Assembly (NCBI RefSeq): GCF_032854445.1 | Contig: NC_088300.1 | Location: 7,566,001-7,630,000 of the forward strand | Origin: Liolophura sinensis | Taxonomy: Eukaryota > Mollusca > Polyplacophora > Chitonida > Chitonidae | DNA length: 64,000 nt | Direction: 5' to 3' | Part shown: in pieces, positions 11,371 to 24,500 of the stretch | How positions within the stretch are numbered: the first letter of the stretch is position 1 | How the letters are laid out: each line of letters opens with the position of its first letter | Translations under genes and position numbers: made by a program | Notes under the pieces: model-generated | What the model saw: only the letters and a program-made list of their open reading frames with translations | Databases searched by the model: none | What the model was told of the DNA's origin: nothing

Positions 11371-14300
11371 TCAGTATGGTGCCACGCGGCTCCGTAATGG
11401 GGAAGCACGAGAGGTTCCGGGAGGGGGCGGCAGGGCATAGCTGTACGACAAATAGGACAGACGAGTATAAATCTCTGAACACACATTCATACCTTATATG
11501 CAATTCCTAGCAAACTTCATATACGATTTCCACATCAAGGTGTTGAGTGATAACTTTTTGTGGCAACAAGGGCTAGTTACAGCATGGTAGTTCCAAATTG
11601 CCAAAAAAAATTTGCTTATTTCATAATTCCATCAGTAAACTTCCAAACATACTCCTGATGATTTCAATATGGCAGGACAAATGTCAGGGTAATGAATAGA
11701 GGGGAACAGATCTGAGGCAGTAAAAATGAGCTCAAACAAGAAATCACCTCACAGTAGCATTATACAGTTAATTAACCTGTAACCAGCCATTTTGAAGAAA
11801 GATACCACACTGTAACTCACAAAGAGGTGTCACATAACTGCCATATCAGATGGAAATTGCATATTTACAACACCCGGATACACTACTAAATCATGGTACA
11901 CCAGGCCTGTTTCAAAAAGCCATAACTTTATTTTTGCTGTTCAAACTATATTTGTTTATATGAAATTCAATGAAAGAAGTTTAGCTTTTTGTAGAGGCCT
12001 TCACCTCAGTGAAACACCCTCATAGTAAATTGTGGAAACCCACCACCAACACATTTACTTGTAATAAACACACAATTTCAGTGGATGCTGTGACTGGAAG
12101 TCCAATGTATACAACGATCAATCAAAAGCATGGCTACATATACATGTAGCTGTGGCTTTAATTGCTGCAGAGGTAAAGTTCCATTAACATACCCGCTCAA
12201 GTTAGTTCTGAAAAGAATATGTTATCAAAATAGAACTTATGAAAAGAAAAATCATTATCAGCTTCCTGAAATGAAATATGACAAAAGGCAAAGTAAAACA
12301 TGGCAATGGCCGAGACTGGATAGGTTAATACAGTGTGTACTGAAACTACAACTTCATACCCCCCAAAAGTACACGTTATACCGCCAGTTATGAAATCAAG
12401 TACTGTAGCACTGTTTGATTCACTTTGATGGTTGAATTTTATGAAAGCAAGCATTTTTGTGTTACTGACTAGGCCATCAACATTACTGTGTCATTTCTGA
12501 CTGATGCAAGTACACACTTTCAGATAACAAGGATTCTGTCTTTTTCTACCCAGACAAAATTGCTTTTTACCTGTGGTTTTGTCATACTCAGCAATTTGAA
12601 AACTCATAACCTGCAGTATTAACATGGTTTGAGACCTATTTCAGAGGCCCACTACACTTCAGACAGGGAATATCACTGACTCGTTCAGGAAAAAGTTAAA
12701 AATTACAGAACCTAAGTTCTCACCTTCTGTCGTAGTATGAGTCATAGTACGGATCCCTGAAAGAACAGAGAATAAACTTTGCATAAGTCACATGAATACC
12801 TTGAACCGACTTGTTTTTCTGCTTCATTTTTTAGTCCCAGAAGACATTAAGGGATCATCGCCCAAAATCGTGCGTGAATGAGATGCAAGAACACCTTTTC
12901 TTTCATCGCAATTCAGAATCGTTTATTTTGGGTCTGTAGCCAGAACTGAACGAAACGTGAATAAATTCTCGATTTTACAAATATAGATCACTGTTGTCAA
13001 GGAGACAGAAGTCCCTCAATGCCCCTTGAAGGGCTTGGGGATTAACAGAGAGCCCAGTCTGACTTGCCAAGAACACGTGAGGAGGTCAGAGCATGGCCTG
13101 CCATTTCTCCATGCATGCTCGGTAGTTTCGTGAGCAGTAACAGCACGTACTGTGGTGTTAGCAACGCCATCTATCAACGGTCTTGTTTTAGTTTTTAATT
13201 CCAACCTTAAGTGAAGTATTTTAGCGGCATTTCAAACTTTATCTTTGGATAGTTTATCTATTTACGTTACTCTCATACACATATTTCAGGCTGAGTGAAA
13301 TACGAGATTCAAACCGAATACTGTGAACCATTTCTACATGTATACGAAGGCGAGACTTCGTTTGTGCTGTTGGACAGTACTTGAATGAAGGCCTGAAAAT
13401 AACACTCTGCATTTTAGCGTGGACTTCATTTCATGTGTTCTTTTATTTGGCTACATTTTAAAATTGGGAATATAAAACAGGACGTGTTGATGATATCATT
13501 ACCTGTCAAATTAGTAGCTGGAAATGGTGTACTGGAACACTATCCTCGAAATATATGTACAAGTATTATTTTTTAATGACATTTTTTTCCTTTCATATTT
13601 TTCAAGGTGTATATATTTATATTTATTGCCGTTCATAAATTTCACACATTTCATTTAAATGTCAGTCTTTTTTATGCTTTGAGGACTGAGCTGGAGTGTC
13701 TGACGTAACACACTGCTATTTGGCAAGTTAATGACAAACTTTCCAGCATGTGATCTACTGTGCAGATATACACCCCATATTGCTTGTAGACAAATGGTCT
13801 TCAATGAACGTTATACATAGGCAGCCCAAATTGTTAACTGAACTCGTATGCATTTTTCTTTCCAAGTTGTACTATTGGATTTAGTGGAGTGTTAAAAATG
13901 AGAAGAAATGAATAGCATTTATTGTATATATACAACTAGTTTTCAGAGGAGAGACGTCAGCGAAATTTGTATTGGTGCCCAGGAAGATTTGTTCTTTACG
14001 TGTAGTTTAGCCCTTTGTTCATTTGTCTCTGTATCACCCCAATTGGCAGACAATATACTGGTCATGCCAGCATGTACACCATAGATATATCTAATGCACA
14101 CTGTGCACATCCTGCTTTTTTAATTTTCCTGATCATCCATCACAGTTAAACATTTAATTAGCACAATTTAACTCATCCCTCCTCCTGCTTGAAAACAAAA
14201 AAAAATCCTTTGTTTATCTACCTTTTTGAATATAAGCAGGCCTTAGTTGAAGTTGTCAAGAAAACCAGCTATAAATAACTACCGATACAGCCAAATTTCC

Positions 14301-17300
14301 AGCATGATAAAATAATTGCGTTCAAATAACTTTCTATAAATATTAGCAGGCTTTTGTTGAAGTTGGCACAAAAACCAGCAAATATATAATATCTACCGCT
14401 GCAGTCAAATTTTCACCGTGATTAAATAACTGCTTTCAAATAACCTTACTGCAAAGCACGCTATAGCACACAATTTCCTCCAACAAAAAATGTAATGTAT
14501 AAATAAGCATTTAAAATTCACACAGTCGTTTCCCATTCAAGAAAAATAACTTGTTGCCAACCACACTGGGTAAACCTAAAAATTCAACCTGGTCAATCGT
14601 TTTCTTCGTATTTCTTGTCATTTTCTTCAGAATAAGTATTAAAAGTATAAATTAAAATATCCATAACAATGGTGTAGGGCAATACTTTTGTTATTTTTTC
14701 TGTATGTTGGTGCTTTCTTGCCAGTCAGAAAACAAACAATACCAAACTATTCCAACAGGTGGCGAAATACATCTCACAAACATTGTTCTGCTTGGTTGTC
14801 CTAACTTGCATGAATGTATCATCTGAGTAAAATGCAGGCTGCCAACACATGACCAAAAGGGACAACAACAGCTTCAGCACCTGTATTCTTTGGTGGGTAT
14901 TTATATAACCGTTTTATACTAACAAACGGATTTAGCTATTGGTATTTATTTTAGGGCGCTCTTGCATCATTTGTCTGTATTCATATCTTATCTCCACATC
15001 AAATGAGTACTTCGATAGTCACACGTATTGTTACTGGCAAGCCAGACAATGGGCAATGCGGTCAGGCAGGGCAAATCACTATCACTCTCACCTCAACTTA
15101 CGGGGAATTCACAATTTTTGGTGACAGCTGAATTTACATCGTGAGATGACAAGAAAGTGAAGATTGGCGAAAGATTCACGCTTTCAAGTTTCACAAATTT
15201 TGGCGATGTTCTCTAAACGACATTCCATAGAGTACACAGACTGGTGAAAAAAGGATGATTCAAATTCACAGACCAACGAACTGAACAAAATCCAAAAGGG
15301 GAACAACATGTAGCCTTATATAAGTAACAGTTGTAGGATCTGAATCAAATTATCAATATCAACATAATTTACCACAAGATGTAAGCTTGTCGATCACTGT
15401 GACAATATAAATGGCAGAACTACATAGGGAAATTACAGCCAGTGGGGAAAACTGCCCACGAACGATAAAGTTCAAGCCCCCCAAGAACGGTACTTTTATT
15501 TACCTGGTGGGTGAGCGCCTCGTTCTGCCATAGTATTCTGGAGGAGGTCTGGCATATGGATCCCGCTCTCTGTAGTACAGGTCTCTGGGTGGGGGAGGGG
15601 GCAGTCGCCTTTCATAAGGGTCAGCATAGGGCCTGTAGCGGTCCAGGGCAGCATATCTGTCCCTGTAGTAGGCCTCCCGGTAGGGGTCCCTGTAAGGATC
15701 TGGGTAAGGGGCTGGACGAGCTGGTCTCCTCGTATCCTCCATCTCCCTCTCTCGTCTTGGCCGAGAACTACACATACATAACAGTGGACATAATGTTTCA
15801 TTTTTGTCAGGTAACATGCAAACTGTAGTACCATTTTTATGGTTACTACACTTAAACCCTGATTAAAAACAGAAATCTGAGCAAATGTAAACAATGTTAA
15901 TGGGTTCCCCGAACAGTTAACTGTTCTTATTCTTTCATGGCTGTCAAGGTTTGTTATTTCCTCAAATATGACAGTATTTGCAGGAGTTTAACTAAGGTGG
16001 ATACTTACGGGCCTTTCGGACAATCTCTGGACCTAGAAACAGTAAAAGTCACAAAGATTTAAAAATTCTCAGTGCAAACATTTCTTCATACAATCTATGA
16101 AAAAATACATTAGCCATGTATTTTTACAAACTACATGACTTCCACAAAGCTGAGAAAAACAGGAACATCAGGGATATGGCAACTATACTCCCTGCAATGT
16201 GGGTATTAGCTTATCCAATATGTTTCCATTTATTTGATTGGTATTTTATCCTGTACTCAAGAACATTTCACTTATAGGTTGGCAGCCAGCATTATGGTGG
16301 GAGAAAACCGAGCAGAGTTCGGGGAAACCCGTGACCATCTGCAGTTTGATGTCAGACCGATTTGTTTATACCTAAACCAAAAACCTTTAAGGAGATACAT
16401 ACAGCAACATATAGCCTTTTCCACCAGGCTTTCACTCTTGGTCGCATGCAATCACAAAATATAAGCTGGTCAGGATAATGAAGAAACAGAGTGTTTCAGC
16501 AGAAACACATGAACTAATCATGTTAAGCCTGATCTCATCAGTTCCTTGAGGTAATGTTGTACACCTTCAACAGATTGTTCATGTTTGCTCTCCATGTATG
16601 TAGCCACATGCTAACTGGCTGACTTGAAGCAGGAGCAAAAAGGATTGTTAGCCTGAGCCTATGGCCCACTACAGGTACACTAAAGCTATTGCTCGTTTTT
16701 TTTTATCTCACTCTCAGAGCCATTATAGAAATTTAGTTCAAACAAGCATTATTTTTGCCTTCAAGCACTTTTTTTATTACAACCTTACCAATGTCCTGGC
16801 TTTCCACAACGATAACATTCTCCTTTACCACCCATTCCGGGCTTCTGCCTCACCTTACTGCGAGATAGCTACAAATAACATACAGCAACACATTTGTACA
16901 CATTCTGAAAGTCTTCTGATTTTAAAATGTAATACATAAAAACCATTGAAATAGGACAGCACATGTACCCTTTATATCCCTAATAAACTTTCCCATAAAA
17001 CTGAGTAGGATATTTATGACAGAAAAAACTGTATACACTAATGACAAAAAGTCGTACTTTGCCAATGTTAAATTTATTTGGAAAGTATACATTTTAGACA
17101 TATTTTTGAATGAATGAATGAATGAATGAATGATTATGTCATATCAGAAATATTTTGGCCATACCGTGACCAGAATAAGTTGAACACATGAGGCAGTCAC
17201 ATATTTTGTAATATATTTGTTCATTGTTTTGAACTTTGCTCAAGAAGGTAACACAATAATCAAATGAAATGATTTGCTTAATGCAACTTTGCAATGTGCC

Positions 17301-18335
17301 CAAAATATTTCAGTAATGTAAAACATTTATGGTAGTATGTTTGAAGAGATCAGATGATTCAACCCCTAAATATGGGTGGGCTTAATACACAATACATACC
17401 AGTGATATTATTTCGGGTCAGATACCGTAGTCCAGAACAGTTTTCGACCGATGAAAGATTTGACCCATGCCACACATCAAACGAACAAGCAACATGCCTC
17501 CTACAAGCGTCTCTTGTCTTCGTTATGTACATAAACCCATATATATTTCAAAAGGCTAACAAATACGAACTAAGGTAGAATACAACTATAGTTTGTCCCA
17601 AGTGAATATTTCCAAGCGCCTGCTGTGATCATGCCCACTGCTAGGCAGGGAGGAGATGACCATAAAGGTATTCGCTTCGGTCAAAACTGTCATTGATTAC
17701 GGTATTTTGATGTGACAACTTACCTCCACACTGAGTTTGACTCCCTCAAATCAACTCCATCCAATTCCTCAGCGGCTCTCTTTGCCTCTTGCACATCACA
17801 GTAATGCTACATAACCAATGACAACCAAAAAACAGTCATAAATAAGCGCTTTGTCATTTCATACAGTAAATGACAGTAATTACTGGTTGTTTATTACTAA
17901 CAAGATTCGTTTATCATTGGTTTACATGAAGTTAGCATTCACTGGCATCGCTGCAAGTTTGCCGGCAATTTCATCAAAAGGAAAAAACTAACTCCTTGAG
18001 CAATGAAGTCTGCAAGTCCTTGTGGTAATCAAAAATTAATACAGTAATAAAGAGCTTAAAATCTGCACATTGATTGAACATTTACATCTGTTGGTTTATT
18101 TTATCTTACACTGGTCTCTTTACACAATACAAACTTGGCAGTGATTACAGAAACTTACTAGAAACAATAAAAAAACACACATTTGTAACCTACCTGTAAT
18201 GAGAGTACTTACCACAAAGCCATAGTTCTTCACAATGTCACATTCCACAACCTGCCCATACTTCTCAAAAATCTTTTGAAGATCAACTCTGCGACACGTC
18301 TCTGGCAGATTACCAACATACAGCTTGGTTGTCAT
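11371..18335 (-). CDS. RBM4/lark-like RNA-binding protein (one RRM, CCHC zinc knuckle, YPR-rich tail)
   Basis: Coding exons in transcript order: 18335-18213, 17806-17724, 16857-16789, 16032-16009 (24 bp), 15767-15504, 12756-12724 (33 bp) and 11440-11371 (TGA). They total 666 bp and 221 residues. All borders are GT-AG, and every junction after the first is phase 2. Residues 1-69 form one RRM with RNP2 LYVGNL and RNP1 KNYGFVHY. The linker KVRQKPGMGG precedes a perfect CCHC knuckle (C83-x2-C86-x4-H91-x4-C96). Residues 105-221 are rich in Tyr, Pro and Arg and end in RSRVAPY. The RRM plus 'PGMG' linker plus CCHC order is the RBM4/lark signature; that family works in splicing and translational control. 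Vertebrate RBM4 and fly lark have two RRMs, and only one is visible here. The start is the first ATG after an in-frame splice-free leader. A non-coding 5' exon may lie near 21.0-21.06 kb. Family confident, exact orthology open. Confidence 0.88.
14227..14447. repeat. Diverged tandem pair, about 110-bp unit, in an RBM4-like intron
   Basis: The words 'ataagcaggc...gttgaagttg', 'aaaaccagc', 'taccg(a/c)t(a/g)cag' and 'ttcaaataac' recur in order about 110 bases apart. Confidence 0.7.
16228..16359 (-). mobile_element. SINE family A, partial and diverged, in an RBM4-like intron
   Basis: ttatttgattggtatttta, ctcaagaacatttcac, gccagcattatggtggga and ggggaaacccgtgaccatctgc match the family A body. The tRNA-like head is absent. 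Confidence 0.8.
17107..17133. repeat. (TGAA)n microsatellite
   Basis: About six and a half copies of TGAA. Confidence 0.9.
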
Positions 18336-18651
18336 GGTACTTTGGACTAAAAAATGAGAATAAAAAAAACTGCAAACCAGCTATCTTTGAATGGCTTTAG
18401 CAATCACCACTTGTAACAATATTGGTGCATACTAGAAATAAACGCATACAGCAAATGACTGATCATCAGACAAAGCCTTCACTCATGAGCATTGGGCAAA
18501 GGGAGCATTTTGTAACCTCAACTTCCAGTATATGCACGTGAGTCCCCAAGTAGAACTTCCATGAACCCATGCCTTACTGATATCATATGTTCATTTCCCA
18601 GCTCATGACGATGATTACATCGCATGAAGACAGTTCTAATGGCGTTACAGT

Positions 18652-18724
18652 AGACACTAATACTGTGCAACATTGCAGACACTAATACCGTGCAACATTG
18701 CAGACACTAATACCGTGCAACATT
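18652..18724. repeat. 25-bp tandem repeat, three copies
   Basis: The unit agacactaataccgtgcaac plus attgc is present three times, with one substitution in the first copy. It sits just upstream of the RBM4-like start codon. Confidence 0.9.
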
Positions 18725-18961
18725 TTTTACTTCTGAATCACTTTCTTCTGACTACTGCCACCTCATGGGATTAAAAATTATGCTGCCTCCCCATTGACAC
18801 CACTTGCAGTTACACAAAGGGATTTTAAGGTTACTGTTTATTAGCTTTCTTCATTGGGCATTAAAAAAGGATTACTATAGTTTTCTTAAGGCCCCAACAG
18901 TCAGTCAGGAAATTAAGTATTACCAACTACAAGGCAAGGCAAAACAACTTAGTAGTAGGAC

Positions 18962-19780
18962 AGCTAGCACCGAAAGACTCCAACCCCTTTTCTTATAATG
19001 ACCTACAGTCACTGATTTATTTGATTGGTGTGCTGTGCTCAAGAATATTTCACTTATACGACGTCGGTCAGCTTATTGTGGATGGAAACCGAGCAGAGCC
19101 CGGGGGAAACCCACGACCATCCGCAGGTCGCTGTCAGACCTTCCCACGTACGGCCGGAGAGGAAGCCAGCATGAGCTGGACTTGAACTCACATCGACTGT
19201 ATAGGTCAGAGACTACTGGGTCATTACGCTGCACTAGCGCACTAACCAACTGAGCCACGGAGGCCCCCACCTAGCGTCACTGAAGTCTTAACACTAACAC
19301 TTAATTCCAGACTCAACAAAAGTCCAGCCGATTCTCTTTGTTATCGAATAAGTCTCGTGCAAATGAAAGACACCAACCGAAAGACCTGCTTTCCATACCC
19401 ACTACACTGCCACCATATGTCCCTACTCACTTTAGAATAGATTTATTATATCCATGAAGGCTTTCACGGCACATGCTCCTCAGCTGAGACCACCATCTTC
19501 CTACTGCTCCAGTATGAAGCAGGACTTACGCATAGGCCTACATATAGCTGCTCAACATGGCAGCCTTCATGACAACAATAAATCTATTCTAAAGTGAGTA
19601 GTGGTGCGGTGGGTGCGGAAAGCAGGTTTTTAGATTGGTGTCTTTTATTTGCACAAGACTTGTTTGACAAAGAGAATCGGCCTGAACCTTCGTTGAGCAT
19701 GAAATGAATACTGTTAGCGCTGGGACTCCGATGACGCTAGGCCAATATAAGAAAAGGAGTTGGAGCCTTTCGGGGCTAGG
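18962..19780. mobile_element. Foldback element: long inverted repeat with a SINE nested in its left arm
   Basis: The left arm (18962-19015 continuing 19284-19462) and the right arm (19562-19780) are reverse complements. Shared blocks include gattctctttgt, tgcaaatgaaagacaccaa, acctgctttcc, ctcactttagaatagattta and the outer cgaaaggctccaactcctttt. A spacer of about 100 bases separates the arms. The SINE at 19016-19268 splits the left arm. No transposase frame. I infer a foldback or MITE-type DNA transposon. Confidence 0.75.
19016..19268 (-). mobile_element. SINE family A, full-length, with target-site duplication
   Basis: Complete copy. On the - strand it starts gggggcctccgtggctcagttg with A box TGGCTCAGTTGG and B box GAGTTCAAGTCC, then the body, then the caatcaaataaa tail. 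It is flanked by ACCTA(CA/GC)GTCACTGA at 19001-19015 and 19269-19283, a 15-base duplication with two differences. Confidence 0.9.
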
Positions 19781-20055
19781 GGAGAGCACGAACTCCGGGT
19801 GCTAATCTGGAAACTGTCCTTCCAATGTCACTGCATAAGAAAATGCCTATTTTTGAATCACTGTTAGCAATAGTGTATTTGTTGGATTTGCATAATGTCC
19901 AGCATCTCCGATCACTTGTCATTTATGAAATGGTTGCCATGTACATATCCCGCATGTGCCGACAGGCTGCTGGATACGAAACTATCCCTCTTTCTAATGC
20001 TAGTCATGATGTCCTTTTGTTGTTGTACGATCATGTGATGGCTGTTTAGCCCCCT

Positions 20056-20396
20056 TGAGTGAGTGAGTGAGCAAGTGCTTGGGGTTAAACGTCCTACTCA
20101 ACAATTTTTCAGTCATATGACGACAAAGGAATCCTTAGAGGGCATGTAACGTGCCTCTTTGTTGCAGGACAGATTTTCACCGCTCTTTTATCTAGTGCTG
20201 CTTCACTGAGACAACTTACCGAAGGCAAGTAAGCCGCCCCGCCTGAGCCATTATACTGATACGGGTCATGCTGAGTGCCAAGCGAGGAAGTTATGACTTC
20301 CTCTCTTAAGCTCTTAGGTGTGACTCGATCCAGGACTGACCCTGGATCTACCACTCTTGAAACGGACCCTCTACCAACAGTACATATGAGGGCCGT
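20056..20396 (-). mobile_element. SINE family B, near full-length
   Basis: On + it begins with gagtgagtgagtgag, then ggttaaacgtcctactcaac, atttttcagtcatatgacgac and the body gagccattatactgatacggg. It ends in a tRNA-like head containing ggatctaccactc and ctctaccaacagt. Confidence 0.85.
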
Positions 20397-20999
20397 ATGG
20401 GTTAGCCGTTTCGTATCCAGATGCCTGTGCACGCAGTGTAAATGAAGGCTATTTCATAAATGACAGTGAGCAGAGGTGCAATGGATATTTACCTTTGAGA
20501 TGATCGACATCTCATGATTTTAACAGTGAGGTGCCCTAGCACCCTAAGCATTGTAAAGGAGTGACTGGGCGGGCGTGTTAGGTTTATAATCGACTGTTTT
20601 CCAAAATTTTACAATTCTTCCCACCTGGGCGAAGTGGACCCAGCCATGACTACGCGAGCGTCAATGCAAATATGAAAGAGCTTGGCGTAGTCATCCGGGT
20701 CTACCCCAATATGAAAAGAGGAATTGAAAGGGGTTAGTTTCTACATAAACAATCTCAAGCCGCTTACACAAAACATATAAACCGAACAAGAGTTTCTGTA
20801 AGAAACACAATGCACATGCAAACAAAAGACTTTGTACTAGGTGCTAGCACTAGGGTCCGCAAAACCACCATTTCACTAGCCTACAGTCTCAATATTTCAT
20901 TATTCGTCCTACCAAAAAATATCGCTTACGTACAGTGAATGCACAAAATTCATTAAAATTTAAGTTGAGGATGTATCAGTCATTTTGACTTAGCTTATA

Positions 21000-21157
21000 C
21001 CTTGGGCAACCCTTTCCGCACGTCTCTATGTCCACTTCCAATCTCCCAAAATGGCGTGTGTCTGTTTACAATGATGTCAACTCATTGGCTCGCCAAAGAG
21101 GGTGAAGGACGCATGCGCGACTAATATTTATGCGGAGGAGGCACACGTGTGACGATG
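21000..21157. promoter_or_regulatory. Candidate bidirectional promoter of the RBM4-like gene (-) and GDPGP1 (+)
   Basis: A short CpG-richer island in AT-rich surroundings. It holds a YY1-like aaaatggcg (21,048-21,056), an ETS-like acttcc, a CCAAT box on - (cattgg) and an NRF-1-like gcatgcgc. On - a donor-like gcccaag|gtataag lies near 21,003. On + an exon-like end reads gacgATG|gtaagt, with the ATG at 21,155-21,157 in phase 0 to the first recognised GDPGP1 exon. Word matches are seen directly; function is inferred. Confidence 0.4.
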
Positions 21158-21362
21158 GTAAGTCAATCTGTCATTTGTTGTTTACATTTATAGTCAGCGT
21201 GAGTATGTCATTGCGTAAAATGTATTCCCTTGGTCGCATACGGGTCTGAGGCCATGGATATAGAGATCATAATCTTCTAATCCAATCCCCGTGTCAAAAG
21301 AGTAACGATTCGGAAAAATTGTGTTGTTGTTGTTGTATAGTTAACCCATGATAACGCGTTAA

Positions 21363-21525
21363 GGGAGAAGAAAACTTAAAAACATGACACTATAGGCTGA
21401 AAAGAGCACATTTCTTCCTATCAGGTGGTGCATGCTGCATAATTTTGCGATTTTTCCTCGCCATACACGTAAAGCCTGAAAATGGCCATTGTGCCCTCCA
21501 TCTTTTACACCCTGTAATTTCCCTT
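21363..21525 (+). mobile_element. piggyBac-type MITE, one end only
   Basis: TTAA (21,359-21,362) is followed by GGGAGAAGAAAACTTAAAA and about 160 bases matching the MITE copies at 6.6 and 46.5 kb (atgacactata, ttttcctcgccatacacgta, aagcctgaaaa). The other end is not found; the copy is truncated. Confidence 0.65.
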
Positions 21526-24500
21526 CTGTTCCGTCTAGATGATATTCGGTGTTCCTCGGTTGTGTGGGTTGAATATCATTCCACCTGGCATTTAATTTAG
21601 ACCAATGTGCGATCACAGACACTGCTTGCACACTGCTGCATGACTTCCTTTCTGGTCATACGTGTGATTATGGTCTTCACCTTTATATATTTGCACTGGC
21701 ACTTACCTGGTCATGGCTGGGTAAGACGGGTCCAAAGTTGGGTGTCACGTGAACACCCTTTCGTGTCTAAAACAAAATGTTTCCGCATTGGGGAAAAGGT
21801 CACTTTTTGCAACTTCGCCAGCGACCATTTAGACCTAGTTGTACAAAACATGAAGAAATTTCTGCAGAAATACTCAGGCAAGATCGCTGACATCGATTCA
21901 GAAATAGGCATTTTCCTAAGCAATTGTTGGGAGGACCGTTTTCTTCACAAACCGCGGTTTGTTACTGAGGAGATCACATGGTCTCTAGCTTCCAATCTGT
22001 GTCACAGAATTTACCCTGGTAGTAAGAATCATAAAATTTCGAGAAACAGTCAATTGCTATCCTCCACATCATGTCCAGTTATTTGGCCGTAGACCACCAG
22101 ACAAAAAATCCTGAGCTGTCAATCATTCCAAAGATAAATATCCATCCATACATCAGCAAGTTCAATTTCTTGGCTCGCTTAAACTTCACAAAGATAGCTG
22201 CCCATAACATACACCATTTGAACTCCTGGGACACACATGCCCATCATTTGCATTCGCTAGGCCTCCGAACCAGCGGCCATTTTAGGAACTTGGAATCATC
22301 GGTCAGGTCGAGCTTGCTGGAATATCAATGGATATTTACTTTTGGAAAGGGAAACCAGGAATCAGATGGCTTTATATCACATGCACCATAAACAACTTAA
22401 TTTCGTCTGACTAGAACTACAGCATATCCTTACAGTATGCCATCACAATATCTGCTGTAAGTTTCAGTCATCTAATCTTGCTGATTCGAGTGGCACAACC
22501 AAAAACGTTACAATATTACAAGACATACACTGTGTCCATTTATAAAAGAAGGATAGTTTTCTCTGTATTCTTGAAATAAATGATATGCCCTCATCCACAA
22601 CTACCACTAATAAAGTATATATGTTGCATTTGAGTATACATTAACTGTTTATAAATGACCCACCAGCAAGTAGCCCACTGAGCCTTGCAAACCAAGACTG
22701 ATAGGTACATCTACTGCATGTAGGCCTACAAACATTTAACATGCATTTTAGTTTCAAAACAAAATTAAAGGATTAGTGTCCAGATTTACCTTCTGGCCCT
22801 AATTAAAGATTACAATCTGTTTAAACAGTATATTATCGAGAGGGCTTCTGAAAAAGGTAATAATGACTTTAAAACCTATCGAAAAACAATAGATTTGCTT
22901 TAGGCGATCTCCAGCCGGCTGCCCGGTAAGGCGGTGCTCCTCAGCAGGTGACATCAAAGATGGGCAACCCAAGTCTAGCTGGCTTACTAAGCTGGGAATT
23001 CATATCTAAACGATGTCATTATCGATATGGGTTCTAGCTACACAGAAGTAAATATACTGCCATATCAATTTGAACTCATAGTGAAAGACGTTGAAGTCTG
23101 GATTTTATGACACTGACATCTCTAGCCTGGCTTTGAATTTGATCTTTGTCCAGGCATATCCAACAGCACTGGCAATACTTACTGGTAAGCTATAGCTCTA
23201 TCCTGTGTTACACTGTACATTTCGTGTGTTTATGTTAAGATTTAATATTTAACATATCAGTCTTAACCTCTGTCCACTTCACAATAAATACCCTTCTGTT
23301 CCCCAAGGGGTTTTAAATGCATACCTATATTCGATGACAACAACGGGTACATGTTATTGTTGGCATTCTAAATAGCCTGTGGCTAAGGGAGCATATAATC
23401 ACATACAATACATGTATGGTGTGGACGTTGAAGTTAGTGGGATTTAGTATCTATTGGTTTTCAGTTCAGTTAATACAACTTTATAACTACTGTGTGCAGG
23501 TGATATAGTGGAAATTCAGTTGTATTTCTCTCGTAGCTTTCAGCTGTAAAATGACGAGAACAGATACAGCTGTTTTGAGTGGTAATCCTCCAGTTTTTTG
23601 CAGTAAATCCAAGCCTTCCTCAGGGCCAAATCGTCTGGAAACTTGAAAAAACTCCAGGATTCTTCAACCACCTGTTTATACAACCGTATGCAGAACAGCA
23701 ATCCATTTTGTGGAGAAATGAGATATTCTTGTTGTCACTCTTGTGACTCTTGATTTTTCAGCTAAATGGCAAAGATCGGACAGCTCATTATGGTTGGACT
23801 TGTATGAACGTACCGAGTGTTGGTGTGAAAAGGCATAAACCAGCCTCATTATCTAGTGATTTTTAGTGCCATATTACTCAGATTAATGTACCTTTTTTCC
23901 AATATGTTTTTACACTCGATATATACAGGGGTAGCTAATTATGGATAAATAATAAATGTGGATGCTAATCCTTTAACAGGATTACCATTCTGCTACTTAC
24001 AGCCAGTAAACAACTTTGGTAGATTCATCACCACATGCTTCATCTTGTGAGTAACTAATTGAAAATGTGGTGGTTATCTCCCTTTGGTCACAAAGTATTA
24101 CAGAACCATATTTGGACAAACACATACTTTTAAATACATATATGGTGCCAAACAGTGTCGGAAAAATTCAGATCTGTTTGTTAAAGCAGTGGTCTTTCCT
24201 TGATATACTTGTAGACATCACCCATCTTCCAGAATCCAAATTCTTTTGGCAACCTTTAGGGCATTTTGTCTTCACCTGGCATTATGAATTTTGTTCCTGC
24301 TTACAGTGGGGAAGCCCACGACCATCCACAGGTAGCAGGTAGACCTTCCCACTTGTGGCCATAGAGGAAGCCAGCATGAGCTGGACTTGAACTCACAGCG
24401 ACCGCATTGGTGAGAGGCTCCTGGGTCATTACGCTGAGCTAGCGTGCTAACCAACTGAGCCACGCAGGCCCCTCAAACTTCATATGTAACTAGTTTTGTC

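Noticed and set aside
15511-15828. 105-codon frame on +
   Set aside because: It is the antisense shadow of the Tyr/Pro/Arg-rich exon of the RBM4-like gene.
21607-22092. 161-codon open frame on +
   Set aside because: No recognised domain. A piece of it recurs inverted at 19.84 kb, so it is probably repeat DNA.
23551-23646. ATG with 31 open codons after a good acceptor, as a GDPGP1 first exon
   Set aside because: Its possible donors are in phase 1, whereas the first recognised GDPGP1 exon needs phase 0. It would need an extra exon that I cannot find.
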